Of a DNA stretch of 64,000 bases, positions 46,598 through 57,991 are shown piece by piece. Position 1 is the stretch's first letter; every line of letters starts with the position of its first letter. A program made the translations under genes and the position numbers. Under the pieces are notes generated by a model. That model saw nothing but the letters and a program-made list of their open reading frames with translations. It searched no databases and had not been told where the DNA came from. Source of the DNA: Thinopyrum elongatum (taxonomy: Eukaryota; Streptophyta; Magnoliopsida; Poales; Poaceae); NCBI GenBank assembly GCA_011799875.1, contig CM022301.1, positions 213,921,888 to 213,985,887 on the forward strand. The letters are read 5' to 3'.

Positions 46598-48000
46598 GCT
46601 CGGGGAGGCTAAGAGTCGGTTGCTGGTGCTCGGTCCACTCGGCTAGGAAATCCACTAAAGCTTGTGACTTGATTGCTTTCTTAGCTTTGAACTTGATGTC
46701 CAAAGGAAGGAGTCAATGGCCCACTTGGCCACTCGGCCCATGGCGTCTCTATTGTTCAATATCTCTGACAAGGGTGCATCACAGATTACTATGACCGAGT
46801 GCTCTTGGAGGTAATGAGCCACCTTCTTTGCAATCAGATAGATCATGTACACCAGCTTCTGGAAGGGTTCAAGACCTCAGAAATGTAGTACACTGGCCTC
46901 TGGACTTTTAGGGTTTTGCCTTGTTCTTCACGCTCAACCGTTATCACCGTGCTAGCCACTTGATTTGTAGCTACAATATATAAGAGCAACGGCTCTCGAC
47001 TGGCCGGAGCAGCAAGCACCGACTCGATGGAAAGCAAGGCTTTGAGTTCATCGAGCGTAGGTTATGCTTCATTCGTCCATTCAAACTTGTCTGGCTTCTT
47101 CATGAGTCGATAAAGCGATAGGGCTTTCTTGCTGAGTCGTGAAATGAATCTGCTTAGGGCTGCCAGGTAGCCCGTGAGTCTTTGAACATCATGGAGACAC
47201 TCTGGCTATTTCATTTGGACTATAGCATCGATCTTCTTGGGGTTAGCATCGATTCCACATTCAGAAACCAGGAAACGAGTAATTTGCCAGCCGAAACCCC
47301 GAAAGTGCAATTGGCCGGGTTGAGATTGATTCTGCATCTACGCAGGTTCGCGAAGATTTCAGCAAGGTCAGCTAGGAGGTCGGAACCTTTCACTTGACCA
47401 CGATGTCATCCATGTATGCCTCTATGTTCCGACTGATATGCTTTTGCAAGAATTTCTAGATCATGCGCTGGAAAGTTGTCCCGGCATTCCTGAGTCCGAA
47501 TGGCATCGTGATATAGCAAAAGCACCCGAAAGGGGTGATGAAGGCCATTTTTATTCCATCCCGACTGGACATTTGAATCTGGTGGTACCCGGAGTACGCA
47601 TCCAAAAAACACAAATGCTCACAACCCACAGTGGAGTCCACTATCTGATCTATGTGGGGGAGAGGAAAATGATCCTTGGGAGAGTCCCAAGTGATGTGCT
47701 TGAAATCTATGCACATCCTAAGAGAGTTATTCTTCTTTGGCACCATGATGATGTGGGCACAGCCACTCAGAGTGGTACACTTCAGGATGAATTCGGCTGC
47801 CAGCAGCCGTGTAATTTCCCCGTCAATCACCTTGCGCTTCTCTGTGGAGGAGCGTCGAAGGTGCTCCTTCCTAGTTTTCACCTTCCAGTCGACACGGAGT
47901 CGGTGCACAGCCATCTCCCTGGCAACACCCGACATGTCAGATGGCTTCCATGCGAAGATGTCCCAGTTCTCATGGAGGAACTAGATGAGCTCATTTTCCA
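46598..48000 (-). pseudogene. Tat pol, middle part: RT and first RNase H
   Basis: RT motifs on the minus strand: KRKVIDGEITRLLAAEFI, MVPKKNNSLRMCIDFKHIT, HFPLPHIDQIVDSTVGCEHL, SFLDAYSGYHQI in close form, and ITMPFGLRNAGTTFQRMI. The catalytic YMDDIVV lies in the next frame near 47398-47418. RNase H remnants follow (SREPLLLYIVATNQVASTVI, QRPVYYISEVL). Stops near 47456 and several frameshifts inactivate it. It meets the Copia target duplication at 46597. The plus-strand ORF of 227 codons here is its antisense shadow. Confidence 0.88.
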
Positions 48001-48481
48001 ATTTTCTGTCAAACATCGTGGAGATGTTGGTAGGTTGAGCATTCGGATCCTTCAGATGGACATGAACTTCCTTGGTCTCGTCGGCCGACTAGAATGCATA
48101 ATCGACTATCAGCTTCTTTGACTTGAGCAGTTCACTCAGATCAACTGCTTTCTTGTACTCCTCCAGCTCGGCAACCGCCATCTGTGCATCAGCAATGATG
48201 GAGCCTTGTTGTAAGCATTCTTCTGATCTCTGCCTATCTCCATAGACAGTTATCACACCATTCGGACCGGGCATCTTGAGCTTGAGGTACATGTAACATG
48301 GTCGGTCCATGAAATGCGCGTAGGCTGGCCTACCCAGGATGGCATGATAAGCACTCTGGAAGTCAACTACCTCAAAGGTGAGGCTCTATTTTATGATTTT
48401 TTTCTCGTCACCGAAAATGACATCTAGAAATATCTGTCCGAGTGACCTCGCCTTCTTCCTAGGAATGACCCTGGGGAACTA
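48001..48481 (-). pseudogene. Tat protease, C-terminal part and linker to RT
   Basis: The minus strand reads PRKKARSLGQIFLDVIFGDE, then after a TAG SLTFEVVDFQSAYHAILGRP, then YMYLKLKMPGPNGVITVYGD. This is the part of a plant retropepsin that follows the active site. The N-terminal part lies across the Athila element at 59609 and beyond. The halves fit when one copy of the five-base duplication is removed. Confidence 0.85.
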
Positions 48482-49418
48482 TGATGACCCACAAGTATAG
48501 GGGATCAATCGTAGTCCTTTTGATAAGTAAGAGTGTCAAACCCAACGAGGAGCAGAAGGAAATGACAAGCGGTTTTCAGCAAGGTATTTTCCGCAAGCAC
48601 TGAAATTATCGGTAACAAGTAGTTTGATAGCAAAGTAATTTGTAACGAGCAACAAGTAGCAATAGTAACAAGGGTGCAGCAAGGTAGCCCAATCCTTTTT
48701 CTAGCATAGGACAGGCCAGGATGGTCTCTTATAATACGCAAAGCGTTCTTGAGGGCACACAGGAATTTCATCTAGTCACTTTCATCATGTTTGTTTGATT
48801 CGCGTTCGCTACTTTGATAATTTGATATGTTGGTGGACTGGTGCTTGGGTGATGTTCTTACTTGAATGAGCCTCCCACCTATGATTAACCCCATCTCGCA
48901 AGCATCCGCAACTACGAAAGAAGAATTAAGATAAATCTAACCATAGCATGAAACATATGGATCCAAATCAGCCCCTTACGTTATAGCGCATAAACTAGGG
49001 TTTAAGCTTCTGTCACTCTAGCAACCCATCATCTAATAAATATCCACAATGCCTTCCCTTAGGCCCAAAGATGGTGAAGTGTCATGTAGTCGATGTTCAC
49101 ATGACACCAGTAAAGGAAGCAACAACATACATATCATCAAAATATTGAACGAATACCAAATTCACATGATTACTTATGACAAGACTTCTCCCATGTTGTC
49201 AAGAACAAAAGTAACTACTCACAAATCATATTCATGCTCAAGATCAAAGGGGTATTGAATATCATTAAGGATCTGAACATATAATCTTCCACCAAATAAA
49301 CCAACTAGCATCAACTACAAGATGTAATCAACACTACTAGCAACCCACATGTACCAATCTGAGGTTTTGAGACAAAGACTGAATACAAGAGATGAACTAG
49401 GGTTTGAGATGAGATGGT
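48482..49418 (-). repeat. Athila 3' LTR, partial
   Basis: This matches 57992-59033 of the 5' LTR. The match stops sharply at ATGAGATGGT (49418), and the remaining roughly 575 bp of the LTR are absent, replaced by a Tat-like fragment. The 5' LTR carries an extra stretch near 58190-58290 that this copy lacks. Confidence 0.9.
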
Positions 49419-50787
49419 CATGAACCGGGCAAGCCGCGCGCTTCGAAGCCGCGCCATAGCGGGCGGGACTGGAGAATCGTGGCTTGCGCCCGAGCGGGTG
49501 TCGCTGTTGCGACTACGTCCGCCAGTGCGGCGGGGAGGTAGAGACTGGGCGTCCCCTCCACCCACAGCTTCCGAGCCAAGCTCATCAGGACGCTGCTGAT
49601 GCTGCCCATCCCTGGCGTTTCCTGCTCCAACTTCGGCCGCGGGGGACACAACGGTGGCGCCGCCTGCACTGGTTTTGTTGCCAGCGGCACCCGCCTCACC
49701 CAACGCTGCCGTGGTGCCAACGACATCCACGGCTGTGTGTGAGGGGGCCTTCGAAGTGGAAGGATGCATGGTCGTGCCGGGTTTCTTCTTGGGCGCCATG
49801 GATGGAGAAGATGATGATGAAGATCGACGCGATGTTCGCAACTTCTGGTTCGCGCAAGCAATCCCCCCTACCTGGCGCGCCAAAGATGTCGTGGGTGGAC
49901 ACGATCACCTATGGGTCATGAGCCCCTTGTGGTTTGGCAAGGGGGAGATCACGTTGCACAAAGAGCGGAAGCCATGCGGCAACACGACGATGGGGCTCTG
50001 GTCGTTTTTACCCAGGTTTGGGCCACTGAGAAGCGTAAAACCCTACTCCTGCTTTGGTGGATTGGATGGAAGAAACACGACAGCACGCAATGCTCAAGCC
50101 CGGCAATGTGGCCACGGGGAGAGCTGCTACGCGCGTACAAGTGTGAGGGGGTCTGAATCCCTCTCTAGATTGCCTTGGGCCTCCTTTTATAGCTCAAGGG
50201 GTAACCATAGTGGCAAAACAGTCATTATCCTATGATTAGATAGCTAACAGTACTATCATACCTAACTCTGGGAGTTAGGACAAAGTGCATTAAATGCACT
50301 GCTAGGTGTCGCGCTGAGGGTGAAACCTGGCAAGTCTGCCGTGCCACTTAATCATCCTCAACTTATCATCTTGACACGCCTCTGGACGGGTGTCAAATGG
50401 GTGTGATCTGCTTATCATTGAGCTGCCACGTGCTTAATGAGAGCCACTTAATCACCTGGAGGGCTCGACACCGCATCGACAAGTGACTGGTGTCACGATG
50501 CGGTGGAGCGGTGGTAGCTGGCCTGCGCCTGCCGGGGGCAGGGCTTGCTGGGCTATCTTGGAGGGGTGAGCGCTTCGGTCCCCGGTCGCCCCGGAGGCGC
50601 TGCTGGCAGGGCTTGCCCTTGCTCTTACTTGTGGTGTCGACCTTGCCGGCCTCGCCTGGCTGGCAAGGGACACTCCTCTTGGAATCTTGACTTGTATGCT
50701 TAGCTTGGTCTTCTTAATACGCTCCTTGATCTCACGAAGAGCGGCTTCTCTGGCTTGGTTTTGCGTTACCCATTGGTGCTGGATATA
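49419..50787 (-). mobile_element. Fragment of another Tat-like Gypsy element: LTR part, PBS and gag start
   Basis: On the minus strand: LTR-like sequence with CTATAAAAGGAGG (TATA at about 50185-50191), an LTR end ...CCACGACA at about 49887, then TTTGGCGCGCCAGGTAGGGG (PBS region, 49867-49884), then a gag-like start MAPKKKPGTTMHPSTSKAPS at 49799, open to the break at 49419. The right border is uncertain: Athila internal sequence is recognisable from about 50788. No target duplication was found, so this is probably the product of recombination or deletion. Confidence 0.6.
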
Positions 50788-51923
50788 TGACTGTCAACAC
50801 GCATGTGCATGGGTTTGGTCAACAACTGCAAATGTTTGTTGCACCGACACAACTGGATATATATGCCTAGATCTTTCCCCACCATATAATGCTTGCAAAA
50901 GAGAAAAATAAAAAGGAATAGGAGAACACTATTGACTCTTGCATGAAAAGTAAATACATAAAGGTAAAATATAGGCCCTTCGCAGAGGGAAGCAGAGGTT
51001 GTCATGCGCTTTTTGTTTTTGTATGTGCAAGCTTTTAATGCAAAGGAACGTCGCTTTACATTGCCCCTTGTGATAGCAACCTTTATTATGCAGTTCGTCG
51101 CTTTTATTTCTTTACCATCACAAGATCGTACAAAGCTTATTTTCCCTTACAATAAAAGATCATACATCTTTACAAGCAATTTTTATTTCTTTATGCACCG
51201 ATGACAACTTACTTGAAGGATGTTATTCAATCCAAAGGTAGATATAGTGGACTCTCATGACATGAAACTAGGTTTAAGGGTTTTTGGATGCGCAAGTAGT
51301 ATCTCTACTTGGTGCGGATTTTTGGCTAGCAAAGATATTGAGCAAGCGGCACATGTTGGAGGATCTATAACAATATAACTTCTATGTGAAGATAAGCAAA
51401 CATACCTCATTATGTTGTCTTCCTTGTGCAACGTCAACAATTTGACATAGTATCTTAATGGGGGCTCACGATCATAAAAGATGTCCAAGATAGTGTATTT
51501 ATATGTGAATCTTCTCTTCCCTTATTAATTCTTTCATGAATTGCCTAATTGACCAATGTTATGTTTTTCAACTTCCAATAAATTTTACCACTTGTAATTT
51601 TCTTTATGTAAAGTCATTACTTTCCATGGGACTAGCATATGACCTTTTCCATTATTTTCATTGCTAAGATTGAAACATAAAAGTAGAGAAGCAAAACTAA
51701 AACTACTCTTTATTATATAACTCTCAACTCGATTACAAAGATAGATAGATCACGAAACTAGCACTCGTAAAATAGATCATACTAAACTTTTATTCAACTA
51801 AATCACGAAATAACTAAGGATCGAACTAAGATAGGTAAAGATAATAAAAGTGATGGTGATACGATACCTGGGCACCTCCCCCAAGCTTGGTACAAGCCAA
51901 GGGGAGTGCCCATACCCGTATAC
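50788..51923 (-). other. Athila 3' non-coding internal region
   Basis: This is AT-rich sequence that I recognise as the long non-coding stretch between the accessory ORF and the 3' LTR of this Athila group. No coding region is supported. Confidence 0.55.
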
Positions 51924-52349
51924 TCAAGTTTCCTTCTTCGGTGATGATGGTGATGATGAGGTAGTGGGCTTGTCCTTCAGCTTTAGTAGATACTCTAGTT
52001 TACGGTTGATACTCTGAAGGGCGATATTTTGCTCTTCCAACAAAATAACTTCACGGGTGAGAGATGTATTCTGAGCACAAATTGTTTCAAAGACCCTTAG
52101 GGTTTTAATTTCAGATGGGGTGAGATGATCATAGAAGTGTTGAAGGATATCTCCCTTCTCTGTGGTCTCCTCTATGGGCATGGCTTGCTCTCCCTCTTGG
52201 GTATGGATTCCCATGACTTTTTTGACCTTGTCGTCCTTGCCAATGTCCTCCTCTCCTGAAGACCACTCGTAGTAGACCTTGCTATAGGGGTGTTTTCCCG
52301 GCGATGGTTGCACAATCTGGTGCTTGGTACGGACCCTTTGGGGAGCCAT
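51924..52349 (-). CDS. Athila accessory ORF after pol (unknown function)
   Basis: This 141-residue frame, MAPQRVRTKHQIVQPSPGKH, has no internal stop. It has a basic start, then an acidic region (EWSSGEEDIGKDD), then a likely coiled coil (TREVILLEEQNIALQSINRK) and a Ser/Pro-rich tail. It sits where Athila elements carry their extra ORF. There is no signal peptide or membrane helix, so I do not call it env. Its ATG overlaps the target duplication of the solo LTR, so the region just upstream is now foreign. Confidence 0.6.
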   Translation of the reverse strand: MAPQRVRTKHQIVQPSPGKHPYSKVYYEWSSGEEDIGKDDKVKKVMGIHTQEGEQAMPIEETTEKGDILQHFYDHLTPSEIKTLRVFETICAQNTSLTREVILLEEQNIALQSINRKLEYLLKLKDKPTTSSSPSSPKKET

Positions 52350-52351
52350 GA

Positions 52352-52842
52352 TGACGGTGTCCTGGACTAGGGGGTACTAACCTAGTCGGCCCATGTTCCT
52401 CGGATTGGGTCGATGGCCCCTCATTCATTCTCAAGGACTCCGGAGGCTGTACGCAGAGGGCGTGATCGAGACTACATCTATCGAAGACTTGTCGTATACT
52501 CCAAGACTTGTACTGCCACCCTGTGCCTAGATACAGACCTTGTAATCCTAGATACCCTACGTGGCTTGTATATAAGCCAAGGGGTTTAGCCCGTAGAGGG
52601 GACATCAACGCAATATCATTCACTTAGCCTTAGGGTTAGACCACATCTCACGATCTCGAGGTAGATCAACTTTGTACTTGATACATCTATATCAATATAA
52701 ATAAGAGCATGACGTAGGGTTTTACCTCCATTAAGAGGGCTCGAACCTGGGTGAACATCATCTCTTTGTTCCTGTTACCATCTGTCCATGATCCACAGCT
52801 CAGGACCCCCAACCCCGAGGTCAGTCGGTTTTGACACCGACA
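52352..52842 (+). repeat. Solo LTR (491 bp) inside the Athila element
   Basis: It starts TGACGGTGTCCTGG and ends TTTTGACACCGACA, flanked by a perfect 5-bp duplication CATGA (52347-52351 and 52843-52847). A TATA box TATATAA lies at 52569-52575 on the plus strand, followed by a leader-like stretch. No internal region or second LTR is present, as expected after LTR-LTR recombination. The family is not named; it resembles short Gypsy-type LTRs of Triticeae. Confidence 0.9.
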
Positions 52843-52847
52843 CATGA

Positions 52848-53377
52848 GGATCTAGATCTGTCAGAAAAATAATACGAAACAAGAACAAAGGAGATTTCTG
52901 TGATACAGTGGTCAAAAAGTCCGAGAGTATATATAAAGAATTTTTATCTTGTGAAACAAGTATTCCAGAAGAAAACAGAGTCAAGAAGGCATGCTAGGGG
53001 CCCACCAGCCACCAGAGCGCACCCAGGTGCCTTGTGGGCGCCTAGCGAGTCCCCTTAGTTGTTTCTTATTTTGGTATTTTTTTTCTAATATTCCAAAACT
53101 GACGGAAAGTATTTTTATGGAATTTTTCGAGTCGGTTTACTTACCGTATCACATACCTATTCCTTTTCAGGGTTCTGGAGTGTTCTGCAAGGTCTCTCTT
53201 ATGTGCTCCTCCAGTGTCATAGTTTGAATAATGTTAGTTTCAACATTAATCAGTGTACCTGAAATATAATGCTTAATTCTTTGCCCATTGACCACCCTCA
53301 GATTAGTGCCTTCGGAATTGTTGATTTTAATAGCTCTGGAACGATAAACCTCTTTGATGATGTACGGTCCTTCCTAT
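52848..53377 (-). other. Athila spacer between integrase and accessory ORF
   Basis: No gene is called here. The left part is AT-rich upstream sequence of the accessory ORF. The stretch 52988-53110 resembles 59274-59400 of the 5' LTR. From about 53170 the minus strand encodes the decayed integrase C-terminal tail. Confidence 0.5.
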
Positions 53378-54355
53378 TTATAGAGGTTTTCCTGCAAAGA
53401 ATCTGAAATGAGAGTTGTACAATAGAACATACTCACCCACTTTGAATTCCTGTTTTTGAATTCTTTTATCATGCCATCTTTTAACTATTTCTTTAAAAAA
53501 CTTGGCATTTTCATATGCTTGGGTTCTCCACTCACCTAACGAGCTAATATCAAATAAACTCTTTTCACCAGCAAGTTTGAAATCATAATTAAGTTCTTTA
53601 ATTTCCCAATATGCTTTATGTTCTAACTCAAGAGGTAAATGACACGCTTTTCCATAGACCATTTTATACGGAGACATAACTATAGGATTCTTATAGGCTG
53701 TTCTATAAGCCCATAATGCATCATCAAGTTTCTTAGAACAATTCTTTCTAGATCTATTAACGGTCTTTTGCAATATCAACTTTATTTCTCTATTGCTCAA
53801 TTCAACTTGACCACTAGATTGAGGACGATAAGGAGATGCAATTCTATGGTTAACATCATATTTAGCAAGCAGTTTATGAAAAGCACCATGAATAAAATGT
53901 GAACCACCACCAGTCCTTAAATATCTAGGACTCCAAACCTCGGGAAAATTAACTTCTTTAAGCATTTTAATAGAGGTGATCAACACTACTAGTTGGAATA
54001 GCTTCTACCCACTTAGTAACATAATCAACAACAACTAAAATATGTGTATAACCATTAGAGGAAGGAAAAGGTCCCATATAATCAAATCCCCAAACATCAA
54101 ATGGTTCAATAATAAGTGAATAATTCATAGGCATTTCCTGATGTCTAAAAATATTACCAATTCTTTGACATTCATCACAAGATAAGTCAAAATCTTACGT
54201 GCATCCTTGAAGAGAGTAGGCCGATAAAAACCAGATTGTAATACCTCATGTGCAGTTCTGTCTCCAGCATGGTGTCCTCCGTAAGCCTCGAAAATGACAC
54301 TTCCGTAGGATTTGTTCATGTTCATGCTCAGGTATACAATGTCTAATAATACCAT
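53378..54355 (-). pseudogene. Athila integrase, decayed
   Basis: The minus-strand segments are the zinc-binding and linker region near 54355-54125 and the core to C-terminus at 53986-53378 ([59 protein letters not shown]). In the family motif around SDGGSHF this copy has TGGGSHF, so a catalytic Asp is lost. The Glu in GQVELSN is kept. Frame breaks near 53990-54180 separate the parts. Confidence 0.88.
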
Positions 54356-55877
54356 CTACTCCTTTATAAATATGGGGGTCATCCCAGAAGTAATGTCTTA
54401 AATGAAAGAAGAGCTTTTTCTTTTGTTGATATGTGAAACTAGGTGATATATATTTAGCAACAATGTAATTAGCATAGTCCGCATACCAAGGAGTATTATG
54501 AGAAGCATTTATAATAGCCAGTTGTTCATCAGGATAACTATCATCAATAGGCAGTGGGTCATCAAGAACATTTTCCATTCGAGACAAATTATCAACTACG
54601 GGATTCTCAGCTCCCTTTCTATCAATAATATGCAAGTCAAATTCTTGTAGCAACAGAACCCACCAAATGAGTCTACGTTTAGCATCTTTTTTTCCATAAG
54701 ATATTTAATAGCGGCATGATCAGTGTGAACAATTACTTTAGAATCAACAATGTAAGATCTGGATTTATCACATGCAAACACAACTGCTAAAAATTCTTTC
54801 TTGGTAGTAGCATAATTTCTTTGAGCACCGTCTAGAGTTTTACTAGCATAATGGATAACATTTAATTTATTATCAACTCTTTGTCATAGAATAGCACCAA
54901 CATCATAATCACTAGCATCACACATAATCTCAAATGGTAAGTTCCAATCAGGTGGGTTGAACAATGGGTGCAGGGATTAAGGCTTTCTTAAGTATTTCAA
55001 AGGCTTCTACACAATCATCATCAAAAACTAATGGAACATCTTTTTGCAAAGGATTAGTAAGAGGCCTAGAAATTTTAGAGAAGTCTTTAATAAATCTTCT
55101 ATAGAAACTAGCATGACCAAGGAAACCTTTTATACCTTTAATATCTTTGGGGCATGGCATTTTCTCAATTGCATCAACTTTAGCTTTATCTAATTCAATA
55201 CCTCGTTCAGAGATTTTATGCCCAAGTACTATACCTTCATTCACCATAAAGTGGAATTTCTCCCAATTCAAGACAAGATTAGTCTCCTCACATCTCTACA
55301 AAACTCAAAAAAGGTTGCTTAACAAATCATCAAAAGAACTCTCGTAAACGAAAAAATCATCCATGAAAACCTCAACAATCTTTTCACAAAAGTCTGAGAA
55401 TATGGCAGTCATACATCTTTGAAAGGTAGTAGGTGAATTGCATAAACCAAAAGGCATACGTCTATAAGCATAAGTTCCAAAAAGGCAAGTAAAAGTAGTT
55501 TTCTCTTGATCTTCTTTTGACACAGGTATTTGAGAGAAACAAGAATATACATCAAGGAAACAGAAATGTGTATGTTTCGACAATCTTTCTAACATTTGAT
55601 CAATAAAAGGCAAGGGGTAATGATCTTTTCTAGTAGCTTCATTTAATTTCCTGAAATCAATTACCATCCTATAACCAGTTACAATTCTTTGTGGGATAAG
55701 TCCATTTTTATCATTAGGAACAACAGTAATGCCTCCTTTCTTAGGTACACAATGAAAAGGACTTACCCATCTACTATCAGCTATGGGATAGATTATACCT
55801 ACTTCTAGAAGCTTTAATATTTCATTTCTTACCACATTCTTCATCTTAGGATTTAAATGTCGTTGATGATTGACCAC
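54356..55877 (-). pseudogene. Athila reverse transcriptase and RNase H, decayed
   Basis: RT at 55877-55305: NEILKLLEVGIIYPIADSRW, CVPKKGGITVV, MVIDFRKLNEATRKDHYPLP, FLDVYSCFSQIPVSKEDQEK, YRRMPFGLCNSPTTFQRCM and FMDD in VEVFMDDFFVYE. RT thumb at 55271-54948: GIVLGHKISERGIELDKAKV. RNase H runs 54781-54360, with [19 protein letters not shown] and [11 protein letters not shown]. Frameshifts near 55290, 54940 and 54600 break it. Confidence 0.9.
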
Positions 55878-56092
55878 TAGTTTAGCATCAGGTTAAATAT
55901 TAATCTTGTGCTAACATAGAGTGATACTAATGCCCTTAAGATCATCAATAGTATATCCAATCGAAGCACGATGCTTCCTCAGAGTTTTTAGTAACCTATT
56001 TTCTTCATTCTCTCAAAGGTTAGCACTAATAATAAGAGGATATATCTTCTTTTCATCAAGATAAACATATTTCAATGTTTCTGGCAATTGTT

Positions 56093-56979
56093 TTAATTCA
56101 AACACAGGATCAGCTTTAGGCGAGGAGGACCTCCAAGAGTTTCAACAGGCAAATTGTGTCTAAGAATAGGTGGTTGATCAAAGAACATTTTATCTATTTC
56201 ATTTCTTTCATTCATATGCATATCATTTTCATGATCTAGCAAATATTGTTCTAACGGATTAGTAGGAGGTACGACAATAGAAGCAAGACAAATAATTTCA
56301 TCCTTGCTAGGCAATTCTTTATCATGAGGTTTTCTACGGAATTTAGAGAAATTAAACTCATGAGATACATCACCAAAGTTAACACTGACAGTTTCTTTAT
56401 TGCAATCAATCTTAGCATTAACTGTATTCAAGAAAGGTCTACCGAATATAATGGGACAAAAATCATCTTGTGGAGAACCAAGAACTAGAAAATCAGTAGG
56501 GTATTTTATCTTTCCACACAAGACTTCAACATCTCTAACAATCCCAAGCGGTGAAATAGTATCTCTATTTGCAAGTTTAATAGTAACATAAATGTCCTCT
56601 ATCTCAACAGGTACAATAACATTCATAATTTCTTGATATAAGGTAAACGGAATAGCACTCACACTATCAGCCAAATCATATAAACCATGGTAACAATGAT
56701 CTCCTATTTTAACAGAGACAACATGCATGCCAACAACAGTTTTATTCTTATCTTTAGTATCAGGCTTAGCAATTCTAGTAGCTTCATCACAGAAATAAAT
56801 AACATGTCCATCATATTATCAATCAAGAGATCTTTAATCATAGCAACATTAGGTTCAACTTTAATTTGTTCCGAGGGTCTAGTTGTTCTAATATTACTTT
56901 TCTTCAGAACGGTTGAAACCTTATCATGTTCCTTTATCCTAACAGGAAAAGGTGGTTTCTCAATGTAAGCAGTAGGCAC
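56093..56979 (-). pseudogene. Athila protease region, decayed
   Basis: The frame 56728-56093 contains YHGLYDLADSVSAIPFTLYQ, KYPTDFLVLGSPQDDFCPII and FGRPFLNTVNAKIDCNKETV, the retropepsin region of Athila elements. The active-site triplet is disrupted (DLA instead of an Asp-x-Gly/Ala motif in the usual frame). The upstream part, 56979-56704, is in another frame. The stretch 55878-56092 encodes linker remnants. Confidence 0.85.
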
Positions 56980-57042
56980 AACTGGATCAACATTGTAAAC
57001 GATAGTTTCTCTTTAACTATAATGGGTTCCTTAATCTTTTAT

Positions 57043-57885
57043 TTAATAGGGGGGGTGATATTTAAACCACTTCTCCTTAGGGAGATCAACATGAGTAGCA
57101 AATGATTCACAAAAGGAAGCTACTATCTCGGAATCAAGTCCATATTTAGTGCTAAACTTATGAAAAGCATCGGTATCCATAAAAGATTTAACACAATCAA
57201 ACTTAAGTACTATACCTGACTCTTTACCTTCATCGAGTTCCCAATCTTTAGAGTTGCATTTAATTCTTTCCAGAAGATCCCATCTAAATTCAATAGTTTT
57301 CTTCATAAAGGAACCGGTAGAAGAAGAATCAAGCATTGTTTGATCATTATGAGAAAGCCGAGCATAAAAAATATGTAAGATAATTTCTCTTAAGAGCTCA
57401 TGATTGGGGCATGTGTACATCATATACTTAAACCTCCCCCAAGCTTGAGCGATGCTTTCTCCTTCACGAGGCCAAAAATTATATATATAATTCCGATCAC
57501 GATGAACCAGATGCATAGGATAAAACTTTTGATGAAATTCCAATTTCAGTCGGTTCCAATCCCACGTTCCAATATCATCACATAGCCTATACCATGTCAA
57601 TGCGTTTCCCCCCAAATATTAAGGGAAAACCTTCTTCTTAACTCCATCTTCATATAAACCTGCAAACTTAAATAATCCACAAACTTCATCCACATAGATT
57701 AGATGCATATCAGGATGTATTGTTCCATCTCCTGCATAAGGATTAGCTAGCAGTTTCTCTATCATACCCGAAGGAATATCAAGATAACTATTTTCAGTAG
57801 GTGCAGTAGGTTGAGGAGAAACTCTTTGTGCTTCCAGTCAAGGTGAAGATACCCCAAACAAACCCCTCAAAGGATTGTTTTCCAT
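57043..57885 (-). pseudogene. Athila gag, decayed
   Basis: The ATG at 57883-57885 begins MENNPLRGLFGVSSP, followed at once by a stop. The main gag core is the open frame 57615-57043 (WNRLKLEFHQKFYPMHLVHR, FWPREGESIAQAWGRFKYMM). Stops and a frameshift near 57620 inactivate it. Sequence from 56980 to 57042 is the gag-protease linker. Confidence 0.85.
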
Positions 57886-57962
57886 AGTAACAAGTGACAG
57901 TAAATTTCAGCACGTAATATAAATGTTTCCTTAACAAATTCCACATACCAAAGGCGCTTCAC

Positions 57963-57980
57963 TCCCCGGGAACGATGCCA
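57963..57980 (-). other. Athila primer binding site, tRNA-Asp type
   Basis: The minus strand reads TGGCATCGTTCCCGGGGA, close to the TGGCGCCGTTGCCGGGGA typical of Athila elements primed by tRNA-Asp. It is 11 bases from the LTR. Three differences suggest decay. Confidence 0.8.
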
Positions 57981-57991
57981 GGAAAGAGTCT

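Noticed and set aside
47438..48121. 227-codon plus-strand ORF
   Set aside because: It is the antisense shadow of the Tat reverse transcriptase.
51924..52349. Accessory Athila ORF considered as an envelope-like gene
   Set aside because: It has no signal peptide, membrane helix or Cys pattern; it looks soluble with a coiled coil.
52358..52842. Solo LTR start placed at TGTCCTGG (52358)
   Set aside because: With that start the flanking five bases do not match; starting at TGACGG (52352) gives a perfect CATGA duplication.
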